In this document: piece by piece, positions 47,326-58,575 of the stretch | How the letters are laid out: every line of letters starts with the position of its first letter | How positions within the stretch are numbered: position 1 is the first letter of the stretch | Source of the DNA: Iris pallida | Lineage: Eukaryota; Streptophyta; Magnoliopsida; Asparagales; Iridaceae | NCBI GenBank assembly: GCA_029216955.1 | Contig: JANAVB010023997.1 | Coordinates: 1,720,991-1,784,990, forward strand | Reading direction: 5' to 3' | Length of the DNA: 64,000 nt | The notes under the pieces: generated by a model | Told to the model about the DNA's origin: nothing | The model's database searches: none | The model's input: only the letters and a program-made list of their open reading frames with translations | Program-made: the position numbers and the translations under genes

Positions 47326-50300
47326 ATGGCAAACAAGCTGACGACTCTGCTGTGGACCTCTTTCTCCTCCACCGAGAAAGTTGTGTCGCAAGCCGACGAC
47401 GTGAAGGTGGGCTCCTCCCACAAGACGCTGGTCCCTCAATCAACAGGCGTTTGAGGAGTTCATATCTGAAGGCAGTATGAGTCCTTCGAAGCGGCTGCCG
47501 AAGCCGAAGAAGACCCACCGAGTGTGGGTGTGCAAGGTCGACGCCTCGGGCACCACCATCGAAGGGGATGCGCCGGTCCAGCCTTCCCTTCCTGCTGACG
47601 TCCTCAGCAACCAAGATGCGCCTGCTAGTATAGCATCTCTCGGGGAAACTTGCGGCTAACCACGTTCCCCAGCCATCTCCCTCTCAGGCAAGGAAGATGC
47701 GTCGACGGAGCAGGGGCACAGCCAATGCCCCGCGCATCGTCTCTGATGCGCCACAGAAGATCTCTGTCTTTGACAGACTCACTCGCTGTAGTGGCGAGGA
47801 GAATTTGGATCCTGAGTACTACGTGCCCCAGCGGCCTAGTACGAAGAAGTCCAAGACAGCACAGGCCATGCGTCCCAAACGTGCTATGCCAGCAACAAGC
47901 CAGAAGCATGCCCTCACAATCATGCGCGCTACTGATGGTAAGTTGTACAAGGTCGACTCGAGTGCTGCGGCGCCGAGAACGAGCCGACCTTTAAAGCCCT
48001 TGTCTCACTTGGGCGCATCTACTGCGTGCATAACCAAGTTGAGCAAGACAAACAAATGTTGTGGTTCCCCCCACTACTGATCGGGATGCCTGTTTGGTAT
48101 CAGATCAGGGGGCGCAACACTAACTTGACCACCCCAGCGCTTGGCCTTGCCATACGCTTGAAGGGGGTACGAAGGTAGCACTCTCCTCCAACGACTTGCG
48201 TAATATGATCACTCATAAGCGCCAGTCAGGAGAGTCGACCAACAAGCATGATGCGCCCCTCATGGGGCATACTTGTGCTGTGGTCACCATCAACTGCTGT
48301 TGCAAGGTGGCAGTACCACCAAGGCAGTCAGTCTTTCAGCGGCTGTAATCATCGACACCCCTCCGACATCGCCTTGGGATGAAGGTGTCAACAGAAGAGG
48401 AGCCAAGGGTTGCTTCATGCAACGTGGTCTCCAACTCCTCGTCAGTCCGAATGACGACCGACAATTCCTCGTCCTCATCCAAAAGCCAGCCGAGGAAAAC
48501 CAAGGCAGCTGTCTCGTCCTCCGGAGTGTTCGAAGGCACTCGGTCGAGGAAGAAGTTCTTGGAGGAAGCTGGGGGTAGTCAGACCCTTGTTTCCGAAGAC
48601 GAAGATGTCCAAAGCACAGCTGCGGCGGATCTTCATCCTCGAGGCAAAGTCTGCCTCCCAGAAGCCCCTCAAAACGAGGATGTCCCCCAGAACACAGCTG
48701 GGGGTAGTTTCGGAGACGAAGAGACCGTTCAAGACGGAGCTGAGGGTAATCAGACCCTTGCAGATGCGCCCGTCGAGAATGACCTCCAGAACGTGGCTGG
48801 AGGTGGCCAAGATGAAACTCCAGGAGAGGCGACTCCCCTACATGAAAGTGAGGCCGAGAGCGAAGCCTCAACCAATCCATCCACTCCCGGCCGTGTCATG
48901 ATAGTATACATGGCTGGGGATGAATCCGAGTCTGATGCGCCGTCGCAAGACATCGTCCAGCGCATAGACACATTAGAAGGAGGACTCAAAACCCTCTCTG
49001 CTTCTATGCAAACACTGACTCAGGCGGTATTTGAAATACGGTCGGCCTTGACCCGAACACCTTCGACCGGTCCCGACCCAGGAGCCAATGGGGAGTCGAG
49101 TGTGCCCTTTCAACGGGTACCCTCAGACACAGACCTACGAGAAGTACCCCGGACGTCTGAGCCCTCAAACGCTCAACTCCAAGTGGTACCACCTTCCCCG
49201 ACTCCTAGCTCCACAGAGGATGTGGTTGAAATGATCAAGGACTTGCGGGAGCGCTTTGAGTCCAAGAACAGGCAAGAGGAGCGCCAGAAGATGGGCATCC
49301 CCCAACCCTATCCCATCGAGTGGAACAAAGTGGTTTATTCTCCAAAGTATAAACCACAAACACTGATGCCATACGATGGGAAGGACTCTCCGCGCCGCTA
49401 TATGACCTACTTCCAGTCCCAAACGGGGCATCTCCCGAAGGAGGACGCACTCCTCACTAGCATATTCGTCGGAGCATTGAAGGGAGTGGCGTATGACTGG
49501 TACTGCAGCCTCCCCGACAATTCTATATCATCCTTCGATGACTTGACGTGCCTCTTCCTCGACCGCTTCTACGACGGCGGGAAGGACATGACGATGGCAT
49601 CCCTCATAGAGATACGCCAGAAGGAGAAGGAAACGGTTCGGGTGTTCATCGAACGCTTCCGACAGGCCTGCTTCAGACTACCTCCAGGCATGCCGGAACA
49701 TGCGCTCCTCTCCTCTTGCAACATAAACATGCTGCCTGCAGTCAAACTCTGGCTCAACTCTACTCCTCACCCCGACTGGAGCTCCCTGATCATCGAAGCA
49801 GAAGCCGCAGAAAAGAAGGCGGCCAATGCACGTCTTCTGGGGGTCAGCTTCCCTGCCTTTGATGACAAGGGGAAAAGATCTGCGGCCAACAACCCCGGAC
49901 GTAAGACAAAGGGAAAGCAGGCGTTGACTGTTAATGCCTCGAAAGGCGTATCTGCGCCTACTCAGAAGCCTCCACTTGTACCAAGGCCCAAGGAGGTTTA
50001 TTCGTTCAACGACGAAGGCACTCTGCAACTTTTTGAAATACTGAAGCAGGGTGACAAGATCAAGCTACCGGACCCAAAGCGGCCCGATGAAGTTGGGAAA
50101 GTGGACAACCCGAGGTACTGTCACTACCATCGGTTTGTCGGACACCCGACCAAGGACTGTTATGTCCTCAAAAATTACATCCAGCGCATGATCAATGCGG
50201 ATGTAATCTCCGTCGACTACGAAGAGAAGACGGTGTCAGCCAATGTGGTGTCACTCCAGTTCGGCACCTTGCCGCCAACTACCTCACAAGATGGTGTTGT

Positions 50301-51252
50301 CCCCATTCCTAACGCGACAATGGAGGTGGTTAACTTACCATCTACCCGTGACAATGTGAGTGGACTCATCCCACTCACCACATCTCGAGGAGAGGTCCTA
50401 TGGGTCCACCCTTACCTCGTCTCCGAGGTGACTCAACCAGAGGTACATCTTACCTCCAAATCCAAAGGCAGGAAGATCAAGTCTTGCCGTATGGTCTCTT
50501 CTTTAACAGAAGAGGCACTTCCTGTGCAAATGTGTTCACAACAGAATGTCCAACCCGGCGAAGCTGCCGTCGAAGTGGTGCCTCCCTGCACCGTCCCCGC
50601 TGTCCAGGAAGAGGGCCCGTCTAAGCCCTCAACAGCCAATAAGCAGAAGCAGGTCGAGGCTCGTTTCGACAGGCCTCTACGAAAGGAGAATGCTTCGGGG
50701 CTAGCCAAGCCCCACAACTTCGACATACTGGCACAACTGGCCAGTACTCCTGCACGCCTATCTTTGTTTGAGCTCCTGCGTCTTTCCAAAGACTCCCGAG
50801 AAGCTCTCTGTGAAGCTCTGAAGGACGCCGAATCCTTTCTCAGTCAGGTCAAACAGCCTGAAGATCTTCCAACTACTTGTGCGCTCTGTCATTATGCGGA
50901 TGAAGTTATCCCAAACATAACTTTCACCCAACAAGACATGCTGCTCAAGTACTACCGACATAATCGGCCGCTGTATTATACAGGGTATGTCGGTTCAGTC
51001 AAGGTGAACCGGATTCAGATCGATCCGGGGTCTTCTCTCAGCATCATTCCGAAGGCGCTGTTATCAATACTGGGGATCCCAATGTACCGGCTGGCGCCCT
51101 CCAACACAACCATCAGCGGCTTCAACGCTAGCAAAAGTGAGCCACTGGGCAAAATTCGACTGAAGTGTCACATCGATAACCTCAAAACTGAGGTGACCTG
51201 CTATGTTGTGGATGCCGAAGTCAACTACAACATCCTGCTCGGTCGACCATAG
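47326..51252 (+). pseudogene. gag: Element D gag-protease
   Basis: The first ATG (47326) is in the last 10 bp of the LTR; the frame crosses the PBS (MANKLTTLLW). Compared with C there is a 5-base deletion near 47434, a 2-base loss near 47640 and more shifts by 48300. From 48379 a frame of 957 codons is open. It has an acidic repeat region to about residue 270, the gag fold at about 355-450 (VAYDWYCSLPDNSISSF), a CHYHRFVGHPTKDC zinc knuckle near 581-594 and the protease motif IDPGSSLSIIP near 880. It ends at a TAG that C shares. Confidence 0.88.
47339..47352 (+). other. Primer binding site of element D
   Basis: TGACGACTCTGCTG. It differs from the C site TGGCGACTCTGCTG by one G-to-A change and lies three bases after the LTR end. 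Confidence 0.7.
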
Positions 51253-52794
51253 CTACATGAGTACATGGTGGTGCCCTCTACGCTCTACCAATGCATGAAA
51301 TATGTATCCACCAACGGCGTCATCCGGACGGAGTTCGCAGACATCGATCCTTTCAAAGGGATTGAAGCCTACTTCACCGATTCTGACTTATACAAGTCAC
51401 TTGACGAGGAAGAAGCCAATGATGCTGATGACGAGGCAGAGACGGCAGCTGAGCCGGACATGGAGCCTGAGATGACTCCCGATGCCCCTTTGAAGATCTA
51501 ACTCAAGGGTAAACCGCCCCAGAAGGTGCCTCCAATGAGCATTCAGCTACCAGGAAAAGCACCAACTCCTGAAGCTACCCTGAAGATACGCCTCAAGGGA
51601 AAGCCGCCTCAAACATCGGCTCCCTTGGTGGCAAAGAGAAGGCACCAATCACTGGAGGCGCAGTTGAGGCACCACTGAAGGTGCGTCTTAAGGGCAAGCC
51701 GCCGTAGTCATCCAAGATACCAGGGAGGGCTCACATAACCCTCTCGGACCCCAAAATCAAAGCTGTGGTGGACTCACCTGATCCAACCCCAGTGCTTACA
51801 GATGAGGAGCTTAGCGAATATATCTCTGCTGATGTAGATGTACCCTCCTTAGACAATGTAATCCCACGAGATAAAATCTCGTATTTCATCAATAATAGAG
51901 TGTCTTTTAATTATTCTTGTCTTCCACATTGGAATGCCATGTATACATTAGATAACGCTCTACGGTCGTTACAAACACAAATAACGACCGTCCATCATGT
52001 AAATCGAGTAGTCCCGTCTCAAGGAGTCTGTTACATAGTCCCTCCACGAAGTCGAGACGAAGGATCCATCATCTTCGGCAAGGTCGAGCGTCATCAGGAC
52101 CTCCCGCCACTCAAGCCAGAACCAGATGCCGGCAGAATGCAGCTCTATCGGTACACGGATAAGGTAAAGTATCTCATCCAAAAGATGGGCTACGACCTAA
52201 AAAGCGACAAAGGCCTGAACTACGGCAAAGGTCGACGTCTCCCTCTCCGGCTTCCAACACCCAAAGGAAAGCCGCAGGACTACTACAACAAAACTCGATG
52301 GGGGGTAGGCTATGTCACGCCGCCATCAACTCCAGAGAGTTCAGACGCAGAAGACGTAGAACATTCCCACTCGTCCGAAGCATCGACTTGGGATTCCGAT
52401 ACCAGTATCGGATCAGTCTTCAGGAAAGTGCTGTCAGCTAACATGACATCAGCACAACCTCAAAAAGATGAAGGCGAAGACCAAATGCCGGAACCCTTCG
52501 AAGAAGAACCCTGAGCTCAACGCCTAGGAGAACAATGGGAGTCTCATTTTGAGTTACGTGAACCTCCCACCGAAGACGAAGTCGAGCAGATCGACCTTGG
52601 GGACGGGTCTTCTTCCAAACCTATCTTCATCAGTAAAAGCCTAGAAGGAGAAGACCGAGAATCTTTAATCCAACTGGCTAAGGAGTATATCGACGTCTTC
52701 GCCTGGAGCTACGAAGATATGCCGGGACTTGATCCCCAGATTGCGATGCATAGGTTGAATATCTTGCCTGATGCCAAGCCTATCAAGCAACAAT
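51253..52794 (+). pseudogene. Element D linker between protease and RT
   Basis: Reads on from the shared TAG as LHEYMVVPSTLYQC, then an acidic region. The basic LKIRLKGK-type repeats (about 51480-51710) are broken by TAA at 51499 and shifts. From 51765 a 249-codon frame holds YFINNRVSFNYS and a G-patch-like motif (QKMGYDLKSDKGLNYGKGRR). TGA at 52512 replaces Trp and TAG at 52795 replaces Gln relative to C. Confidence 0.75.
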
Positions 52795-52817
52795 AGCGGC
52801 GCTTCCGTCCGGACATC

Positions 52818-54752
52818 ATGAACGCCATCGATCAGGAGGTAGACAAACTCTTGACTAGCAACTTCATCCGTGAAGAGCAACACCCAGATTGGGAAGCCAA
52901 CGTCGTACCTGTCACCAAAAAGAATGGGAAGATACGAGTCTGTATCGACTTCAGGGATCTAAACTCTGCTTGCCCGAAGGACGAATTCCCACTTCCAATC
53001 ACTGACGTGATGATCGACAACACGTGTGGCTTTGAACGCATGTCTTTTATGGACGGGTATTCAGGCTACAATCAAATCAAGATGTTCCCCGATGACGCAA
53101 AATATACGTCATTCAGGACTCCAAAGGGCATTTTCTGCTACACAGTGATGCCCTTCGGCTTGAAGAACGCTGGTACGACATACCAACGAGCTATGAGCAC
53201 CATCTTCCGTCAACATCTTTGCAAGACAGTCGAATGCTATGTTGACGACATCGCAGTCAAGAGCCGCTTTAAAGGAGATCACCTACAGGACCTGAAGACA
53301 GTCTTTGATCTCATGCGGGCACATCAACTCAAGATGAACTCCGCTAAATCCTTCCTGGGGGTTTCTAGCAGAAAATTCTTGGGCTTTGTCATCACGGCGA
53401 AATGCATTCATGTTGATCCCGAGAAGACCAAAGCCATCCTCAACATGGGCCCTCCGAAGAATCTTCGAGAACTTCGGGGCTTACAGGGACGTCTGGCATA
53501 CATCCGGAGGTTCACAGCAAATCTTTCCGATAAATGTCAACCCTTCACTCAGCTCATGAAGAAGGGAGTCTCTTACGTCTGGACAGAGGAGTGCCAAAAG
53601 GCTTTCGATGACATCAAGGCTTACTTGACAAGCCCGCCAGTCCTGGTAGCACCTGTCGCCGGCAAACCATTTCTCCTCTACGTCCGTGCCATGGATCATT
53701 CCCTGGGCGCTCTGCTGGCTCAAAACAGCGATACAGGCTACGAGCAAGCAATCTACTACCTCAGTCGAACGCTCATTGGGGCTGAACACCGGTACAACCC
53801 CGTTGAAAAGGAGTGCTTGGCCTTGGTGTTAGCCATCCAGAAGACTCGCCATTATGTCTCAGGCCAGACAATTCATGTCATCTCCCGAGTCAATCCACTC
53901 AGAGTCCTCATGACGAAGCCAGGGTCATTAAACTCCCGGCTAGCTACATGGGCGATCCTGCTAACACCATACAATATGGTGTTTGTGCCACAAAAAGTCG
54001 TTAAGGGTCAAGACCTGGCCGACTTTTTAGCTGTACACCCCATCCCGGAGTCCTCAAGACTCTATGAAGACATCCCGGATGAGATCCAAGAATCAAATGT
54101 CACCGAAGGGAGCTCCGTTTGGCGGATGTTTTTCGATGGCGCTTCAAGAACAGGCCCCAAAGGCCAGATCATCGCAGGAGTGGGGGTAGTCTTAGTCTCC
54201 CCCGATCAGCTGGTCATCCAGCGTGCTTACTCTCTTTCGAAGCCGTGCTCCAACAACGTGGCCGAGTACAACATGCTCATTATGGGACTCCAGCTGGCAG
54301 AACAGCTGGGGGTGGATCATCTGGAAGCCTACGGCGACTCGAAACTCGTCGTAAACCAGATCCGAGGGCAATACGAGGTTCGCCATGAAGATCTGATCCC
54401 TTACCATGAAGTTGCATTGAACATCATTTTAACTTTTACCGGGTTCTTCATCGAACACGTACCTCGTCTGCAAAACCTAGAGGCTGATGCTCTGGCTGGC
54501 CTCGCGGCCTCATTAGCAGCACCCCTTGGGACTCAACACTACGTTACGGTAGTTGGCCGAGACTTGGTTTGTCCTAGAAACAACCTATGCTTACGAGTGG
54601 ACCATGCCATGCCGACAGGTACTAGTGTTAATGTCCGAGACTGGAGGTTCCCGTTCATCGACTTCGCTGTCTACGGAATTCTCCCAGAGGACCCGAAGGA
54701 AGCCGTCTCAGTCAGGAGATATTCTCTTCGATTCTACTATGATAGCCACTAA
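52818..54752 (+). pseudogene. Element D RT, RNase H and second RNase H
   Basis: A 644-codon open frame that begins after the stop at 52795. RT covers about residues 1-240, with VCIDFRDLN, VMPFGLKNAGTTYQ and the catalytic YVDDIAVKS near residue 140. Gypsy RNase H follows (LLYVRAMDHSLGALLAQN). A second archaeal-type RNase H starts near 435 with the four acids in FFDGAS, NNVAEYNMLI, AYGDSKLVVNQ and NLEADALAG. Two RNase H domains mark the Tat lineage. A 2-base deletion near 54744 shifts the frame before integrase. Each domain by itself looks undamaged. Confidence 0.92.
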
Positions 54753-55896
54753 AATGCTGTACCGACGCTCCTATGATGGGCTCCTCCTTCGATGCCTGTC
54801 CAACGAAGAGGCGACCGAAGCTCTTCGAGAAGCTCATGACGGAACTTGCGGAGCTCATCAACCTGGTCCTAAGTTGCAGGATCGACTGCGACGTATGGGC
54901 TACTATTGGCCAACCCTGGCCGCTGATGCTGTCGACTATGCTAAGAAGTGCCATGCGTGCCAACTCCACGCAGACTTCATTCATACACCGTCAGAACCAC
55001 TACATCCTACAGTCGCCTCCTGGCCCTTCGAAGCCTGGGGCATGGACATTGTAGGACCGATCACCCCTCCTTCATCAAGGGGGCACCGCTTCATCCTGGC
55101 CATTACCGATTACTTCTCCAAGTGGGCAGAAGCAGTCCCATTGGTGGAAGTAAAGAGCTCCAGGGTGGTCAGCTTTATCAAACACCACGTTATCTACCGT
55201 TTCAGAGTACCCCGGAGGATCATCCACGATAATGGTCCTCAGTTTATCAGCCATATTTTTAGCAGATTCTGTGACAAGAATCGCATTCAAAATGTGGCAT
55301 CAACCGCCTACAATCCGGCAGCAAACGGATTGGCCGAGGCGTTCAACAAAACTATCGTTAGGCTGCTCAAAAAAGTTATGTCATCCAACAAACGCGACTG
55401 GGATGAAAATCTTGGCGAATGTCTTTGGGCCTACCGCACAACGGTACGAACCCCAACAGGCAACACACCATTCTCCCTGGTCTACGGGAGTGAAGCGGTA
55501 CTGCCTCTCGAGATCCAGATACCCTCACTCCGCGTAGCAATCACAAACAAACTCACAGAAGAGGACAATCAACATCGTCGTCTGCGGGAGCTGGAGGCAC
55601 TTGACGAAAAGCGTCTCCTAGCTCAACAACGTATCGAACTCTACCAAGCCCGTATATCACAGGCTTTCAACAAGAAGGTCAAACAGAAAACTTTTCAAGT
55701 TGGCGACCTGGTTCTGGCAGTTAGGAGGCCGATGGTGTTAACTCACAAGACACCAGGAAAGTTCGAGCCCAAGTGGGAAGGACCTTTCATCATTGAGACG
55801 GTATACTCAAACGGTGCTTACCGCCTCGCCAAACCCAATAGGGACTTGTTCATGATGCCCATCAACGACAAGTTCCTGAAGAAGTACTACTCTTGA
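54742..55896 (+). pseudogene. Element D integrase
   Basis: The domain is open from MLYRRSYDGLLLRCL to KFLKKYYS. It has the zinc-binding HDGTCGAHQPG...CHACQ, catalytic acids in WGMDIVGP, IIHDNGPQF and NGLAEAFNK, and a GPF-type C-terminal module (KWEGPFIIETVYSNGAYRL). There is no chromodomain. It is separated from RT only by the 2-base shift at about 54744, so it would not be made from a gag-pol message. Confidence 0.92.
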
Positions 55897-56017
55897 CATC
55901 TTTCAGATATGTGCTTCCACAAGGGGATCTATGGACCCAACCATCAGGATTCACAGACAATTCCCTTCCAACAAAACTATACGCTTCCGGAACCCAGCTG
56001 TTCCGTAGCATCCTCCA

Positions 56018-56335
56018 GTAGAAAGACACCCACGTCCACATCACCTCTGAGTTGTCCCTCTACACCCTACAAAGCGGAATCTTACACTTCGTAAGCCTAC
56101 GCTATACTTCATGTTTACCACGTCCACATTACCTCTGAGTAAACATCTCGTACAAACAACCCCTGCGTTGTCGTACATTGATCGCAGAACTTCCACGTCC
56201 ACATCACCTCTGAGTTGTTCAGCGTATCCCCCTAGATCACTCCTACCACGTCCATAATACCTCTGAGTAGGAAGATTCTATCATTTGAACCCCAATGATT
56301 GCCACGTCCATATTACCTCTGAGCAAACATGTTGG
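56018..56335. repeat. Array of five stem-loops with a common 20-nt loop (D)
   Basis: The mirror of the C array. On the minus strand the loops occupy 56031-56050, 56119-56138, 56194-56213, 56247-56266 and 56303-56322, with start-to-start spacing 88, 75, 53 and 56. C has 88, 75, 54 and 55 in the corresponding order. Arms remain paired in most: ATGTTTAC/GTAAACAT is unchanged. The GTAGAGGGACAAC/GGTGTCTTTCTAC stem has changed sequence but keeps 12 of 13 pairs. The others carry one or more mismatches. Confidence 0.8.
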
Positions 56336-56454
56336 TTCCTTCAAACTTATTATCTGTACCTAAAAGCTAAGGTGCGCAAAAGATAATAGGTCCACACAAA
56401 TCATCAAGTTTATGATAAAAAAAATGAGCACATCACAAAAAAGTTGCGTACTTC

Positions 56455-56460
56455 TTTATT
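56455..56460 (-). terminator. Polyadenylation signal of antisense gene (D)
   Basis: AATAAA on the minus strand, about 95 bp after the stop of the antisense gene. Confidence 0.4.
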
Positions 56461-57787
56461 TTCTAAAAAAAGAAAAGAAAAGAAAGAAGAGTACAGAACT
56501 ACACTATCCCCCAGCAAGAGTTGCAAAAACATAAAAATGAGACGCTACAGTCCCTAAACATCTCCAGGGTTGGTTGAGAGCTCTCTAACTCGACATCTCA
56601 AGTCAGCCGCATGAGTCTCCACAGTCGCCAGGGCTCGACGCTCAGCTTCTTGACGCATCAATTCAACGGCCTCAGCGGAAGTATCATTCTCATGCTTCTC
56701 ATCAAGCTGTTGTCGCTGCCGAGCCAGGGCAAGAGCCCGGAGAGTGAAGGTTGCTTCCTCCTTCTTGAAAGCTACGTGTTCAGCCTGGACACGTTCGGCT
56801 TCTAACTGGAGTCGGGCCCGTTGGTCCTCAAGACGGCGCATCTGGGCATTGATCTCTGCGATATTAGCGTCCAACGCAGCTCGCGTTTCCATTGTCTCCT
56901 TCATGGACTGAGACAACTGTCCCACCTCAGCCTCAGTCTCAGCCACCTCGTGCTCCCAGATGCTCACAGTGGCCTGGTAGGAAGACTCAATCTCAGCGAT
57001 CAACTTCTCCTTCTCTGCATCTATCAAGACGGAAAGGTCATTTCGCTGAATGCGCTGAAGTTCCGTGAGCTGCTGGTCCAGCTCGATCACCGAAGCCTCC
57101 AGGATCTCGGCCATATGGTCGTGGCCTTGGTGAACGCGGATCAGCTCGATATAAGGCATTGCCAGAGTTCTTGCCGTCGCAAAACTCCCGTTGGCATCCA
57201 TCACCGCAGATACACCCCTCTGCAGCATTTTATACACCCCCTCGACGATGAATTTCACATATTCATCTGCGTCCGCCAGGTGAAAGAAGACCCAGACCGT
57301 ACCGCGGTCAAAGTATTTCTCTGATCGGAGGTAGAATCAATTTTGATAATGCCAATCACCGCTCCCCCCTGAGAGGGGGTAAGATCCCAAGACATCATCC
57401 TCTTCGAAGCGAGACGACAGAAGGCCATCAAAGGCCATTGGCGTTCAAGTTGCTTAACGGTCATATGCACTCCTTTTGCTGTAAAAAACTAGTCTTCCTT
57501 GACCTTCAATACTGTTGCTTCAGTAGAAGTAAGGCGGTCCCCAAACATGAACTCAGGCTTCAAGAAGGTCACTTTATCAGATGTGGCAGATTTCAAAACA
57601 CCATGCTCCATCATCCGTTTGAAGAATCCATACTGCTGTTCCCGAATTTGAGTCATTGTCTCGAGATGCTGGTCCAGCGTAATAGCGGCTTGAGCAGGGT
57701 TCATCACTTCCTCGTTATAATCTACTCCCGTCTGGCAGAGGGCAGTGTCCAAGAGCACTTCAATCAAGAGTAGGATAGGCATCGACA

Positions 57788-58116
57788 CTAGCAAAGATTT
57801 AAAAAAATGTTAGAAATAACAAAAGAATCTGAGTCTTATCAAGAGCGCATAGCACGTCCGAGAGCCTCGATGCCTCATCAGAGTTTAAACCCATGCGCGT
57901 CAGCGGCAGTGCTTTGGCGCATCATCAGGGTCTAAACCCATGCGCGTCAGCAGCAGTACTTCGGCGCATCATCAGGGTCTAAACCCATGCGCGTCAGCGG
58001 TAGAGCCTCAGCGCATCATCAGGGTTTAAACCCATGCGCGTCGGCGGGCAAAAACCGTGACACATCATCAAAGACTCAAGGTCTACGTGCGTTGGTGTAC
58101 GAAAAATGAGACTCAC
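57788..58116 (-). other. Predicted intron 1 of antisense gene (D)
   Basis: Donor GTTG|GTGAGT and acceptor tttgctag|TGTCGATG, phase 1, 329 nt. It is shorter than in C because fewer minisatellite units are present. Confidence 0.65.
57880..58080. repeat. 47-bp minisatellite in intron 1 (D)
   Basis: About four units of the minisatellite seen in C, on the opposite strand (gcatcatcagggtctaaacc then catgcgcgtcagc). Confidence 0.8.
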
Positions 58117-58309
58117 CAACCACCTCCGGCTGAACTTCGACAGGCCGACGGGGGACGTCAGCCGCCACAACTGTCACATGCTCCTTTCCTTTCTCCTTTC
58201 CCTTGCCGGCACCGCCGCGAGGTGTCTTGGGAGCCATTCTCTCAAAAAGAAAAAGTTAGGGTTTTTGAAGAAGAACTCTAAAGAAAACTCTCTCACTCCA
58301 TCTCTTGCC

Positions 58310-58319
58310 TATTTATAGG
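58310..58319 (-). promoter_or_regulatory. TATA box of the antisense gene in D
   Basis: The minus strand reads CTATAAATAG, 73 bp upstream of the antisense ATG. The leader between ends aaaccctaac as in C. Confidence 0.6.
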
Positions 58320-58562
58320 GCTTGGTCGCACGCGTGACCCGATGATGTGTGATCTCAGCCGTCGCCTCGGGTTCTTTGAAGAGATAACAGCAAACAAAAC
58401 CAAAAGATCATCATTAATCTTTTCGGTTACCGAGGCATCATCATATACATTAACTGAGAGGAGCATGCGCCCGAACAGGCATGAGCCCCAACAGTCATGT
58501 GCCCTGACCTCCATGCTTCTTATTCAAAGTATTCCAAAACTTATCCAAAAGTTTTGAAAACT

Positions 58563-58575
58563 TTGAAGGAGGTCT
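58563..58575 (+). other. Polypurine tract of element D
   Basis: ttgaaggaggtct directly before the 3' LTR start tgtagaagc. Confidence 0.75.

Larger units (their letters stand above)
45364..47335 (+). repeat. Element D 5' LTR, 5'-truncated
   Basis: Matches 58823-60794 of the right LTR. Homology begins at ggcgcagcagccatcatgcg, so the first 247 bp are missing. It has a sense TATA at 47007-47015 and ends atggcaaaca. Confidence 0.9.
56554..58237 (-). pseudogene. Antisense gene of element D, internally deleted
   Basis: Exon 1 is 58237-58117 (121 nt, MAPKTPRGGAGKGK...), with the same length and Gly/Lys character as in C. Exon 2 starts at 57787 and carries the LCQTGVDYNEEVMNPAQAA segment. A TAG (57491-57489) replaces Trp. 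At 57272-57279 the sequence jumps from the SSFTWRT segment to the coiled-coil tail. This removes 2,751 bp relative to C, including the mobile-domain region and intron 2, and changes the frame. The coiled coil (57258-56554) is still open for 234 codons to the natural end ELSTNPGDV. Confidence 0.75.
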
